A DNA stretch of 64,000 nucleotides from the NCBI RefSeq assembly GCF_019059575.1, contig NW_024883092.1:62001-126000 (forward strand), in the 5' to 3' direction. This DNA comes from Amphibalanus amphitrite (taxonomy: Eukaryota; Arthropoda; Thecostraca; Balanomorpha; Balanidae). The notes under the pieces were generated by a model. That model was not told the origin of the DNA. It worked only from the letters and a program-made list of their open reading frames with translations, and ran no database searches. Shown here piece after piece: positions 20,501 to 29,900 of the stretch. Each line of letters starts with the position of its first letter. Within the stretch, counting starts at the first letter, position 1. The translations under genes and the position numbers were made by a program.

Positions 20501-22637
20501 GGTTTTCTGGGCCGCCGAACGGGCGAGGGCTGGACAGGCGGCTGCGGAGGCGGGGTGGGTGCTCTGGTGGCCGGCTGTGGAGGCGGAGTGCGCGTTCCGC
20601 TGGCTGGCTGCTCCGTCCACAGAACACCCACGACAGTGGGGGACTCGGCCCTCGACTCGGCTGGCGAGTTGCGAGACGGAGTGGCGGTCTCAGAGGACGA
20701 CGTGAGAGCACCGCGCGCTCCGGAGATCGCGTCACCATCCAGCCCTGGCTCGCGTTTGATCCTCACCACTGGCTGAAATTCTGCCGACGTTACACACTCG
20801 GCAGCAGATAGCAGCGCCGATGCCCCTCCACGCTGTGTCGCTAAGACACCACCTCTGCCTCTCCTCACAGAGCCCTGATATCGTCTGCGCTTTATGCTCA
20901 GCCGTGGCGACGACCTGGACAGTGGGGAAGCCGTGCGAGGGGCGGCCGACGCTGAGCCGCTGGGCACATCCGCCTCGGGAGCACGCGTCGGTGACTCTTC
21001 TAACCGAGGAAGTCGCAGAGGCGAGGGGGCGGGCCCCGAGCTATCCGACTCGCCTCCGTCCAGAGCCGGAACGGCCGGAGACGGTACAGAGCTGGTGTGT
21101 TTGAGCCGATCTGCCGGCCGCCGGCCGCCGCTCCGGCCCGTCATGGTGACATCCGCCGCATCAAACTCGTCTAATTCATTACTGACGGTGACTGCTGACG
21201 ATTGAGCCGCGCCGTCGCAGGTGTCGGATGAGGCCCTCGGAGCGCAGTCCACCGCCGTCGCTGCGGACAGCGCACCCGCATCGCTCGCCAAAGGCATCAC
21301 CAAAGGATCGCCACCAGGCGCGGAGAGAGCATCAGAGGCCTTACACGAGTCCACGTCTTCTGCTTGGTCAGCACAAGGACCATCCCTCGTTTGAATTTCA
21401 GATGGAATATCGTCTGAGCTCGCTGCTGAACCAGATTCCTCTCGCGGCTGTTCCGCGTCAACCAGTTCGTCAACGACTTCATCATCTTGCTTTCCATCAT
21501 CCTCCTCTTCTTCATCGCTCTCTTCCTCGCCGGCGATGGAGATGACCTCCGGCTCCCGCACCTCCTGTTCGATGATCTCCACCTGATCATCGTCTTCCGT
21601 CTCTCTGTCCTCACCCTCTTCTGCCGCGCCCCTGGCGCCCAGGCCGCCCGATCCGATCGCCTGCCAGTCAGTCGATGAGAACTCCAGCTCGCCGAGCAGG
21701 TTTCGCGACAATCGTGGGCCGGACGCGCCGGCGGCAGACTCCTGTTCGGGAGCGTTCAGCCAGGCGCTGGAAGGGCCGGCTGCAGCCGCTGCCGGCTTGG
21801 GCTTCTTCAGCAGCGTCTTGATCTTGTTGGCAGTAGTCTTCATGGCCTTCAGTCTGGTCTCCTCTGCCACTTGCTCTGCAGACTTAACAGGCGCCTTCTT
21901 TGTCTTCTTGGTGGCAGGTGTTTTCCCATTTTTCTTTGCGGAATTTCCTGGAGACGCCTTTGGTGCTGCTTGCACCCTGACAGCGGCCTGATGTCTTGCT
22001 TTCTGACGTTCGGAGGCCCTGATTAAGATTGCACTTGATGCTTTTTTTGGTGGAGTTGATAATTTCTTCTTCTTCTTCTTGGAGTTGGTGTTGCTTGTAG
22101 TGGGCACCTGTTTTTCTCGCCGGTAGAACGGCGCATCCAGTGACTGATGAGGTGGATGATTCTGTGGTGGCTGTGGCGGTCTCAGTTGCCAGTTGGGAGG
22201 CTTGTCAGGCATAAATGAACCTGAATCATCACACATGGAATCAGAAGTAAAATCAATGTGTGACTGAATCCCTGGGAAAGGCGGCCTAAAAGGTATTTGC
22301 TGGGCCCACATGCTTTGGGGTGGTCTGAAGAACTGGGGCGGTCTCCGTTTTGGCGGTCTCCCGGGGCCGGGACCACGTCGAGCATGACCACGAAACGGAA
22401 ATTGATATGAAGGCCCTGCAAAACGCTGCCAGCTGCCAGGTCCAGGTCCACGGCCACCTCTCATTTGGTTATTCCATCCAAAGGAGTTGCCGGGCGCAGA
22501 TGAAGGGCCACCACTTTGTGTTGACTGCAGAGGCCTCCAATGCTGACCTGCAGCTTGATTTTCAGATGACATTGCTGGATGAAGAAACCATGCATTGGAT
22601 ACTTCACACACGCAAGAGCATCAGCATTTATACCATT
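5462..22637 (-). CDS. Large disordered protein with C-terminal beta-propeller (gene 1, 12 exons, 3' end unresolved)
   Basis: Twelve minus-strand exons join without a frame break: 22637-19404, 19029-18880, 18484-18276, 17776-17639, 16162-14321, 13987-13868, 10786-10661, 10241-10053, 9608-9407, 7748-7600, 6023-5898 and 5572-5462. From the ATG at 22572 they give 2177 codons with no stop. The N-terminal ~1700 residues are rich in Pro, Ser, Arg, Glu and Lys and look disordered, with Lys-rich nuclear-localisation-like runs and acidic tracts. A short coiled coil follows a CRSC-containing segment. The last seven exons encode beta-strand-rich repeats with motifs such as LIGDDTGSLTIL, LYIGGDAFFAVV and LYVGHQDGSLRVM, typical of WD40-like propeller blades. 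The charge and basic runs suggest a nuclear or RNA-associated scaffold; this is inference. ZNF106 has a comparable disordered-plus-WD40 plan, but I see no C2H2 fingers here and cannot confirm homology. If exon 12 is not spliced at its end, it reads on 12 codons to a TGA at about 5423. Confidence 0.75.
5898..6023 (-). CDS. Gene 1 coding exon 11 (clearest propeller blade)
   Basis: 126 bp, 42 codons, phase 0 (cggcag acceptor, AAG|GTGGGG donor). It encodes KCAAVGAGYCLKQAITALDA then DGDHLYVGHQDGSLRVMICA. The 'itaLda..dhLYvGhqDGslrv' pattern is the classic hydrophobic-turn-strand signature of a WD40 blade. Confidence 0.82.
7365..7543. mobile_element. Small foldback (imperfect palindrome)
   Basis: Arms of about 58 bp beginning CTGAAACAGACTCTTTCCGC face each other around a ~60 bp centre, with one mismatch and one indel. 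It lies in the intron just downstream of gene 1 exon 10. Confidence 0.8.
7600..7748 (-). CDS. Gene 1 coding exon 10
   Basis: 149 bp, phase 1 in and phase 0 out (gccggtcag acceptor, GAG|GTGAGG donor). The product GELLSTVGSQVADQGCHLAV ends in CCLSVVDLE and joins cleanly to exon 11. Confidence 0.72.
8137..8187. repeat. (TAAA)n / (ATAAATA)n microsatellite
   Basis: A run of taaa units interrupted by tatata. Confidence 0.9.
8566..8830. repeat. Two-copy tandem repeat, ~129 bp period
   Basis: The segment beginning gcacggcaccctactaaccg at 8571 recurs at 8700 with few changes, each copy ending in the palindrome GCACGTGCGCACGTGC. A more diverged third copy seems to follow to about 9060 (motifs 'cgcaatcggcc', 'gagatat'). 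Similar wording occurs in the foldback arms at 58.6 and 60.5 kb, so this may be a piece of one TE family. Confidence 0.75.
9407..9608 (-). CDS. Gene 1 coding exon 9
   Basis: 202 bp (ccctgcag acceptor, G|GTGAGT donor, phase 1). It encodes RLLALKTLPEEEGRPLPLRF, then VLLSWHPVQGDVGCVRPF and CRVALTIRGRCLQVRDGLD, beta-strand-like segments of the propeller. Very long C-runs flank both ends of the exon in the introns. Confidence 0.78.
10053..10241 (-). CDS. Gene 1 coding exon 8 (propeller blade with Pro-rich insert)
   Basis: 189 bp, 63 codons, phase 0 (ctctccag acceptor, GAG|GTGAGA donor). A loop of PDPPPPPPALPGSESS precedes a blade, VRRVHVGSTISCLSHKANRL then YIGGDAFFAVVNAE. Its acceptor and polypyrimidine tract are tandemly duplicated 43 bp upstream in the transcript (10284-10320). 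Confidence 0.78.
10241..10320 (-). repeat. Tandem duplication of a 3' splice site
   Basis: A segment of about 37 bp with the polypyrimidine tract and ctctccag acceptor of gene 1 exon 8 occurs twice at a 43-bp period (10241 and 10284 on the plus strand). The upstream copy could act as an alternative acceptor and would add 43 bp, shifting frame. Confidence 0.8.
10661..10786 (-). CDS. Gene 1 coding exon 7 (propeller blade)
   Basis: 126 bp, 42 codons, phase 0 (ccccag acceptor, AAG|GTACGT donor). It encodes PRPTCMAVKKISKHVSVLIG followed by DDTGSLTILAQVK. The strand-Asp-Gly-Ser/Thr-strand pattern is that of a WD40-like blade. Confidence 0.78.
10952..11883. mobile_element. Non-autonomous TTAA-flanked element (piggyBac-like), family A
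   Basis: TTAA at 10948-10951 and 11884-11887 flank a 932-bp segment that starts CCCGGCAGTTGCTG and ends CAGCAACTCGCGGG. Inside each end is a G/C run with cgttaaacgcccc. TTAA duplication with CCC termini is the piggyBac pattern. No transposase frame is present. The interior holds AGGTCA-type words (for example near 11160 and 11315). Confidence 0.8.
11945..12804. mobile_element. Non-autonomous TTAA-flanked element, family B
   Basis: TTAA at 11941-11944 and 12805-12808 flank an 860-bp segment with inverted ends AGGTAGTGTGCCAGC and GTGGCACACTACCT. No transposase is seen. It sits 57 bp from the family A element. The same terminus begins again at 63981. Confidence 0.8.
13868..13987 (-). CDS. Gene 1 coding exon 6 (start of propeller)
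   Basis: 120 bp, 40 codons, phase 0 (ttgcag acceptor, CTC|GTAAGT donor). The product LHASYVFVLTSAMVLHRYTL has the alternating hydrophobic pattern of beta strands and continues directly from exon 5. Confidence 0.75.
14321..16162 (-). CDS. Gene 1 coding exon 5 (second giant exon)
   Basis: 1842 bp, 614 codons, phase 0 at both ends (ccccacag acceptor, CAG|GTGAGG donor). It begins MRRLRQIARHMRDVRLKC, a helix continuing the coiled coil. It then runs through Pro/Ser/Thr-rich linkers, a helical stretch SLARAIVRVRNESELNEMAA and SYLGQIDSSSELYKSLLELA, a Glu/Arg/Thr-rich low-complexity block with recurring RGETT-type words, and a basic run HKSKKKKKKHKKHRH. It ends DDLGVPIVSVQ, which reads directly into the propeller exons. 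Confidence 0.8.
17180..17660 (-). repeat. Tandem repeat made of an exon end plus its 5' splice site
   Basis: Downstream of exon 4's donor, the intron contains about six diverged copies at a 65-80 bp period (near 17186, 17260, 17325, 17397, 17477 and 17558). Each is built from the same segment as the true exon end and donor near 17639. Several copies keep both the exon-end sequence CTGCAGACCGAG and a GT dinucleotide (GTCAGT or GTTAGT) after it, preceded by CAG-like acceptors. This looks like a minisatellite that grew from the exon/intron border. Confidence 0.8.
17639..17776 (-). CDS. Gene 1 coding exon 4 (coiled coil)
   Basis: 138 bp, 46 codons, phase 0 at both ends (ttttcag acceptor, GAG|GTTAGT donor). 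The protein DVYRLADELSSREPAWDNM continues into a Leu/Glu-rich heptad-like helix ending VEEMEEQILALQTE, a probable coiled coil for dimerisation. The exon end and donor are copied tandemly in the following intron (see the repeat at 17180-17660). Confidence 0.8.
18276..18484 (-). CDS. Gene 1 coding exon 3 (Cys-containing segment)
   Basis: 209 bp from acceptor ctcccaccag to donor AAG|GTAGAT. After a Pro/Gly-rich stretch it ends in a compact region, WECRSCFSQSWTNTCRIF, with three Cys and aromatic residues. This continues into NRHTTVIEK and then exon 4. The CxxC spacing hints at a small structural motif, but there is no complete zinc-finger pattern. Confidence 0.75.
18880..19029 (-). CDS. Gene 1 coding exon 2
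   Basis: 150 bp between acceptor caacag and donor G|GTGAGT, phase 1 on both sides, so it could be skipped without a frameshift. It encodes a Ser/Arg/Ala-rich linker beginning EDRSRFAALNGSARFSCLDG. The next intron carries the polypyrimidine tract of exon 3. Confidence 0.7.
19053..19078. repeat. (GGT)n simple repeat
   Basis: Short trinucleotide run in the intron between gene 1 coding exons 1 and 2, close to the exon 2 acceptor (minus strand reads ACC repeats, part of its pyrimidine-rich tract). Confidence 0.85.
19404..22637 (-). CDS. Gene 1 exon 1 of coding region (giant exon, start codon)
   Basis: The exon begins after an acceptor (tttcag) at 22638-22640. The frame has a stop just upstream of codon ATG 22572 (MSSENQAAGQ), so that ATG is the likely initiator and 22573-22637 is 5' UTR; a non-coding first exon must lie further right. 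About 1056 codons are encoded: a Gly/Arg/Pro-rich N-terminus with FRPP-type motifs, a KKKKKK run, Ala/Lys-rich helices (NKIKTLLKK), an acidic block (EEESDEEEEDD), Ser/Pro-rich linkers and a predicted helical segment around LIRRLMRMGKESLRTAV. The donor is G|GTGAGT in phase 1. A longer GTG-initiated frame to 22611 is an artefact of counting a non-ATG start. Confidence 0.8.
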
Positions 22638-23035
22638 CTGAAACAAAAACAGAATAGGTACTGTTAGTTGTTAGACGGCAGCAGTCGAGAACCCCAGTAA
22701 AAAACACAAGAGCTACTGCATGCATACTTCATTAATTACATGTCTCTGTGCCTGTGAGTCATCCACTTAGATAGGTACGTTAGGTACTTATCCAGACTGG
22801 AAAAATAGGTACCTACACGCTATGTCGAATATGTCCCGCGTAGTGGCGGGATTGCGCCGAAAATTTCGGCGGACATCCGGCGTAGCTTCACATGCGCTGA
22901 ATTTAGCGCATAGCAGCCGCTGAATTTTTCGGTGCATGGCAGCCGCATTATTTTTTCGGCGAATGACAGCCACCAAATATTCCGGGACGCTTGTAAATTT
23001 AGCAGCACATTCGACCTGCGGGCGGCTCTGAAAAG

Positions 23036-23775
23036 GGCTCAGAACGAGACGTCCCCAGCCCCAGTCGTCGCGTGCTCCAGCTCGCGAGCCGCCCGACCTA
23101 CCCCATCGGTGCGGAGGTATGGAAGACCTTGCTGAACATCGCCAAGCGCCGTGAAGTAATCCAACAGTGGGTTCTTACTTCTTACCACTGTGGGATCGAG
23201 GGGAACGAGCGCGCGGACTACCTGGCGAAACAAGCGGGTACCCTGCCCCAGGACACCATGCCTTAGGGCGCCCGCTCGCTGACCCGGGCAGATGCAGATG
23301 CAGATGAGTCTTTGGGGGAATAGCCTTTGCATCGGCTCCCCCATAGGTGCCCTATTTGGTTATAGGGGTACTGGGAAAAGGGGCAGTTCATCGTGCGACC
23401 TCGCGTCAGTGGCGCGAGTGCTGGCCCGAGTCTTTATTCAAACCGTTCAAACCAATCTTCGGGAGTACTCTGCCGCTCCCCATCCCCGGAGAGGACCGAG
23501 AGGACGCCGTTTCGGTGCACCAGATGAGGGCGGGCTACTGGGGCCGCTCGCTCCAGCACCTGCACCGAATCGGCCGTCACCCCTCCGCGGCGTGCCAGCA
23601 GTGCCCGGACAAGTGGTGCCCCGCGGCGCTCTGCACCGTATGCCGAGAAGAGGCTGATGTGCTGGAGCACGTACTGCTCTGCTACATGGCCCACGCCGGC
23701 GCCAGCCAGCCTCGAACTCCGCCGATTTTTGTGGCCCTGGAATTTCCGGCCCAAGCCCTGTTTCACAGCATAACG
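23036..23775 (+). pseudogene. Broken LINE: RNase H and C-terminal remnant
   Basis: Frameshifted plus-strand segments read as the end of a non-LTR retrotransposon polyprotein. GIEGNERADYLAKQAG (about 23190-23240) is the conserved RNase H block. After frame changes, DAVSVHQMRAGYWGRSLQHL and CREEADVLEHVLLC (about 23500-23690) are the typical C-terminal Cys/His segment. It lies between the divergent gene 1 and SNX gene. Confidence 0.75.
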
Positions 23776-23829
23776 CTACAGTGTGTTATGCATATTGTGG
23801 TATTGGATAGGGCTGCAGAGTTGGACTCG

Positions 23830-24060
23830 GTCGGATTTGACAGTTGTGACTGGAGTCTAGTCAGAGTCAATTTTGGAAACCAGAGCCAGAGTCAGAGTCA
23901 ATGTCACCAAAAATCCATCAACTCTGCAGCCCTGCCAGGTCCCCAGAGTCAGGGATGGAGTAGTTGGAGTCAATAGTTCTACCTGGATTTGGAGTTGGTT
24001 TTTGAAAGCAGGAATCAGAGTCAAACTGAGTCACCAAAATCCATCAACTCTGCAGCCCTA
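23830..24060. repeat. Degenerate repeat with recurring 'agagtcagagtcaa' and 'ccaaaaatccatcaactctgc' words
   Basis: Two partial copies of a segment ending 'atccatcaactctgcagccc' occur at about 23912-23935 and 24037-24060, with agagtca words between. Confidence 0.6.
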
Positions 24061-24261
24061 GAGCTGTGTTTCCAAGGAAACATCAACAAATTCAGATGCT
24101 CTAGCATGGGGGATCTAACATGAATGCATTTTGCATAAGTCACTTGATTTGGGTGCTGGTCGATTAGTTGGTTTGGGCTAAGCACCATATCCAGTGGACC
24201 AAGGTGCTGACCGGAACCCTCTTGCTGTTCCAAGTGGTCAGGCATCTGCAATGCCACATGC

Positions 24262-24345
24262 ATTGCCCAGGAATTGAGCCCGGACGGCTGAATCTAGAGG
24301 CAAGGAGCTTACCCCTAGTTAGACTAGACCAGAATGCTCTCCAAA
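24262..24345 (-). mobile_element. Possible degenerate tRNA-derived SINE head
   Basis: On the minus strand a tRNA-like order is visible: 'gggtaagctccttgcctcta' followed by 'gtccgggctcaattcc', resembling A- and B-box regions. The rest is too diverged to classify. Confidence 0.35.
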
Positions 24346-25925
24346 TTTGGGCTGAATAAGGCACCCAGCTTTTGGTACAAATCATGCCCCTATTTCAGCA
24401 CGAAATCTCTTGCGCCACATTTTGATGCATGACGGTCTCACAGGCATCCGCTGTAGTGTATGGATGTTTTCCAGCCTGGCGTTAGAATGCAAGGCCCTAT
24501 ATCATATATAATAGGGCCATATATAATATTGGAATTAAATCTTATCCGCCACCATCTGCATTCTGCACAGTGCACACTGCACACCCAATGCTAAACGTAA
24601 AACCACTCCACCACTATAATCTGACTTCCAAGACTAAACTCATGCTCCTCAAACTCCTGCCAGATCCCAGTTCAAGTTCAAGTTTGATTTTTTTTAGTGG
24701 TTTGTTTCGCTCAAGCGTACGTTCGACATACGGAACATGAGGGATAATTATCTGGGATCAATGGTGATAATTTGGTATTGCAGGGACTATCGATGCAATT
24801 ATACTCTGTCCGTTTCAAGCTTGCAGCCGAAGTGCCCTGCTGAAAGCAGTGCGTGATTTCTGTATATACAGCTCTTACATTTTAAGACGCAAGTTCTGGA
24901 GCGGAGCGATCTGCCAAAGAAACTCCTACTGCAAGCTTGATATGGAACAGACTAGTCATATTTTTAGATTGTTTTTGCTTCAGTAATAACTCTTTTACTC
25001 GTTGGCATGTCCACGGTGTCAGCCTAAAACACCGAATGATCCCGGAAAATTGATTTTCCGGATGCCGAACCCACGCCACGCTAAATTTATCGAAGTTTGT
25101 TCTAAGATGAGATTCCTGCAGAGTGCAGGTACACAGATATTGTCCCAATGCTCCTGATCCTCTATGTTCGCCCCAATACAAATACCAACACTGCTTCTCC
25201 ACAGCACGGTACATAACAACTCTGCACGAAATCGAGGAGATGTTTGTGTATGTTCCAAATGTTTGTCCTACCATGCTTAGCTTTTCATGACATATATGAC
25301 GCAGCTGCTACAAATGCTTTGCAAAGAAGTATCTTTTTTATCCAATAAAATGACGTATAATTAATAATTTTGTAGTTTTGTTACAAATTTGCTTTATTTT
25401 AATGTGAAAAATAACAAAAATAATATAAACAATTAATTTATATGATATTTAAAAATGAATGTTGCTAATAAATTCCAAAATAGGTAAAAAGTCGTCAATT
25501 CTTTTTTAACCAGAGCCTGTTTGTGTAATATCCTGATATCTCAATATGCGAACCTTGCACTGGCCCTGTGTCTGTGCGTAATGTGTTTGTGTGTTATGTG
25601 TTTTAGGGCCTTGGTGTGTTTTGTGTCGTTTGTGTGTGTGATGCTGTCGGTGTTGGTTGATTTGATGCTTTACCAGCATTTCCTGGACTGAAAATAAGCA
25701 TTGTCAGTGATATTATCAGGCAGATTGCACCGAAGTGTCTGGTGTAACTCCGTGCCCAAACTCTGTGCGTAGAAGTTTGGCTGGCGCACCGATGCATGAA
25801 TAAAGTGTGGCTCAAATGGATCATTTAAGAAATTTTGGCCCAAGATGACAAGACCTAACCAGCTCTGTTCGCACCCCGTTTATTTATCAGCAGGCTGCGA
25901 CCATGCTGCTGCTTCTTGGCTCCTC

Positions 25926-26030
25926 ATTGGTCGAATTCAAGTGGTCTATTCGTTAGACCAGTGAGAGGCCAAGCCGCGCCAGCAATAGCTTCCTTATATG
26001 GGGAAAACCGACAGCACGCTGATATAAAAA
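25926..26030 (+). promoter_or_regulatory. Promoter-like cluster: inverted CCAAT, CArG box, TATA
   Basis: ATTGG (inverted CCAAT) at 25926-25930, an exact CC(A/T)6GG box CCTTATATGG at 25992-26001, and TATAAAAA at 26023-26030 are properly spaced on the plus strand. A start would fall near 26055, about 840 bp before the SNX initiator codon, so this could serve the SNX gene. This is based on motifs only. Confidence 0.35.
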
Positions 26031-26289
26031 CGGCGAGCGAACAGGGCCCTGGGCTAACCAAAACTTCACTCACCAGTCACCATACTCTACATTCAAAACA
26101 TAAATCACTAACCAGTGTCTATGATGTAATAACCCAACCGTGTGAACCCACCCGTCCTGACTCTGAGTCCCCCATACTGCAAAGTATGGCTTGCAAGTTG
26201 CAGGTCAATGAGGTGCACTGGCTCAATCTCAAAATCTGTGCCAGCTATTCAAACAGCCAGAAAATCTCCACAAAAGCAGGCTTAGAGTC

Positions 26290-26500
26290 CAACAAATTAT
26301 GCAGTTCAATGTTAAATGTCAACTGTGCCCTTCAAAGCCAGATGAAGCCTTTCCTATTCAGCTGACTTCAAGTGGCTTTTGCTGTGCTCACTAGGCACTA
26401 ACTGCTCACAATCCCCAAGTTTCACACGCTAAGCATCGGATCAACCCGAGCCCAAGCTCTCACCACCAGGAGTTCAATGCTCTTTCAACTGAGCTCAAGC
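26290..26500 (-). mobile_element. Degenerate copy of tRNA-derived SINE
   Basis: The body 'cccttcaaagcc...' then 'gctgacttcaa' and the tRNA-like head ('gagctcagttgaaagagcat', minus strand) parallel the better copy at 32600-32875. Confidence 0.6.
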
Positions 26501-26894
26501 TTGGCTCAAGCTAGTTGAAAGAGCATTGGGATAGGTGAAGCTCAGATGGTGGTTGGATAGGCCGACATAACTTAGCGTTTTCATTGTAGTTAATTGGATC
26601 ACAGATGGGAAATGTGACCCAACCCAGATGGTAGATTTGGTGGAATTATTTCAGCTTATAACATAGGAATTTGAGTAAGTGAAGCAAAGTTCTTGAAGTG
26701 ATTTTCCACATGATTCTCCTAACTTCCTGCCACCAAGTTGCATTACAAAATGGTTGTCTCAGCCACTAATGACACCACAAGCTACTGAAAATACTTTGTT
26801 GATTGTCTGACCTCTGAATATGTTCCAGGCACTTTAAAAGTTATTTCTGATTTCACTTCTTGGTCTTCTGGTGGTTGCAATTAATCCATCCAAA

Positions 26895-26951
26895 ATGCTT
26901 GAAGACACTGTGAATGAGGAGACTGACAGCATGAAGGAAGTTCCTTTGAAG
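26895..26951 (+). CDS. Snx6: SNX exon 1 (start codon)
   Basis: ATG then 18 codons ([19 protein letters not shown]) and donor AAG|GTAGAG, phase 0. An acidic leader of this size precedes the PX domain in SNX5/6. A further 5' exon cannot be excluded, since the frame stays open for some codons upstream. Confidence 0.75.
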
Positions 26952-29900
26952 GTAGAGTTATAACTTCTTATGACATTTTTTAACTGTTGGAATATGTATG
27001 GTATGGGTAATTAAAGTTCTGTATGGAATTGAGGTATGATACTGATGGGCGATGGCAACACCTTGTATCATTGTTACAGTTGCATTGAAGCTTAGGTCTA
27101 AAACAACTCAGTAATTTTCTAGACTGACATAGGCTTTATTTCTGAGATGAATTGCTATCAGCACCCTTGTTGCCCGTTCCATGCTATTTATTTGCGTCTT
27201 TTGACTGACACACTGGTGTCGTTGCTGTGGCAGACTCGGTCTGAGACGGTGGACCTGAATGACGCCGATCTGGTGGTCGACATCTCTGACGCCCTGAGCG
27301 AGCGTGACAAGGTCAAGTTCACCGTCCACACGAGGGTGAGTCAGAGTCAGAAGGCGCTGGAACTTCACCCCGCACTGTCGATGGGAGGTCGAACTGTGAA
27401 CTGGAGTGGTATGTGCGTGTGAGGGAAGGCTTGTAATCTGGTCGCTGAGGTGATTAGAGGCCGCTGTTGTTCTGCGGGGAACGAGTTTCTCGAATTGTAA
27501 CTTATAGGTATGAGAAATCGGGCTTCGCAGCCGGTTGTCCCCATCAGTGGTGTGGTGCTGTGCTGTAGGAAAAATGTTGGATTTCTCAAAGGACAAATGC
27601 TCATTGTCATTGTCAGTTCATCGCCGGCGATAAGGTTTGGTTCCGATGGAAATGGCTTACGGTTTGAGCGTTTGGTCAGTGGGCCCTTCTTATCACTGCT
27701 TATCTGGGCAAGCCATAACGTTCACTTTTAAGACTTAAGTTCTGGCTTCTCCTCTCTTTCTCCCGGTCCACCAGAGCCTGGATGTATTTTGGATATAATT
27801 TGACATCAGCAATGCCAGTGTCCCAAAATTTTATTTTTGCTTGGGTGTCAGAGGGGAAAATTGCTGACCAAAAAAAGGACGAGAGTGAAAAATTGTCGGT
27901 CAGGTAAGGCCCAAAAAGAGCGGGAAAATGATCAAAAACATTAATCTATCTACAATTTGCTCCTTCTCGGTGGAATTGGGAGTGGAAAATTGGGCTGGAA
28001 AACTGGAGGTGAGAGTGGAAATGATTTCCATTTGGATGTCGCTTCCCACCCACATCTACAAATTTTGGGACACTGAGCAATGCCCTCAAATCGCGTAACT
28101 AATTAAATGCATTGTTTCAACGGATTTTCTTAGGTAGGTACTGGTCAGCGTGCCACAGCTCCACATTAAACAGTCGCTTGTGATGTGACGAGTCATACGT
28201 TTTCAGACGACACTGCCGTGTTTTGCCAAGCCGGAGTTCTCTGTAGTGCGGCTACATGAGGAGTTCATATGGCTTCACCACAGCCTCGAGGAAAACGAAC
28301 GCTACTCGGGCTTCATCGTGAGTATAACGGTCCTCGGCCCCATATACATAGGTCTAAAAGATATGTAATATACGATCCCGTGACTCGGCATAGCTGCTGG
28401 TTACAAATGATTGGCGTGATACCCAGCTGATTCCATATTCCATAATTCCATGAGAGCTGAATCATTCACCCAATTGCTCTTTGTCACCGTTATTTATGTT
28501 AAGTTGTATGTTTTAACACTGTAGCGCAGAGGTATAGCTGGAGCAACCGCTTTAATTCCCCTTGCCGTGTCACGGCGTTCCTTCGTATTCGTTCTCTCAC
28601 GCGCCTCTTACACACACTCTGCTCACCGCCGCTGCTCGCCGGCTGACACTCGCCCCGTCTCGTGCGCCCAGATCCCCCCGGCGCCGCCCCGTCCCGACTT
28701 TGACGCCTCCCGAGAGAAGCTGCAGAAACTGGGCGAGGGCGAGGGTAACATGACCAAGGAGGAGTTCAACAAGATGAAGCAGGAATTGGAACAGTGAGTC
28801 GGGTGGACTTTATGCAGAAGAAAAGCGCGTGTGATAACGAGAGGGCTGAGGCTGTGAGGGTGGTGGGGGTTATTTTTCATACACACTACAGCCATGACTT
28901 AGGCCAAGAAAGTTATTAGTTAATCAAGATAAGTCACAATCTGTTGTATTTGATTCGTACATTTGCTGGTCTGGCTGGAGTTGAATTTGAAATAAAATTT
29001 GAATGTATTTAACGATTCGAACTTCTCCATGTTTTAATGTGATCCTGTCACCAATTCAGCATGTAATGATGTAACCAACAGGGAGTACCTGGCTACCTTC
29101 AAGAAGACCGTGGCCATGCACGAGACGTTTTTGACGCGGCTGGCGAACCACAACGTGTTCAGGGATGAGCACAACTTCAAGGTCTTCTTGGAGTATGACC
29201 AAGATGTAAGTTCTCGAACCGTCTAGCCTTCAACACTCAACTCACTTTCTGGTATGGCATGCAGTTGTTCCTACTTATAATATTCGTCCTTGGTGCGAAC
29301 ATTCTGGATATTTATTTTTTCACGCACCTGTTTTATAGCAGATGGGGCATTCGACGATAGATCGACCAAAAATAAATAAAATTTACACCCTCATATTTTA
29401 TTTTTTGCTTAAAATTGGTCTAATGGGTTGTGATGGGCGGGGAACCCAGCTGTGGCAAGGATTTTTTTCTTCGAACAACGGTTTCCGAGATATAGCCTCG
29501 GGCAGTTCCTGGAGGTCACACTGCAACCCTATGTTTGGCGGCTTATAACTCAGAAACTATTGGTTTTCTATGGTGAAAACTTTATATGGTTCAACTTGCA
29601 ATCAACCAACAAACGTTTTGGCTATCTCGGATTTTCGATTTTTGAAAATTTTGATCACGTGACATCTTGAGTCTTGACCTTTTTTTCGAAGAGTGACCTT
29701 GATATTATCCCAACTGAAAGTCGCAATTTTGTCTGATGACGATTAAAGCCTTATCAATTGTCATTCATATGCGATAATAAAAAAGTGGCTTTCGGCCTGC
29801 GTTGACCTCAGGTCAGGTCATTTTTATGACCTTCCCATTATTACGAGCGGGAGCGACAGCGAGATCTCGAGAACAAAGCAAGATAGCGACAAGTGGTAAA

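Noticed and set aside
27108..27596. 162-codon minus-strand frame overlapping SNX exon 2
   Set aside because: It is the antisense shadow of a clearly conserved exon.
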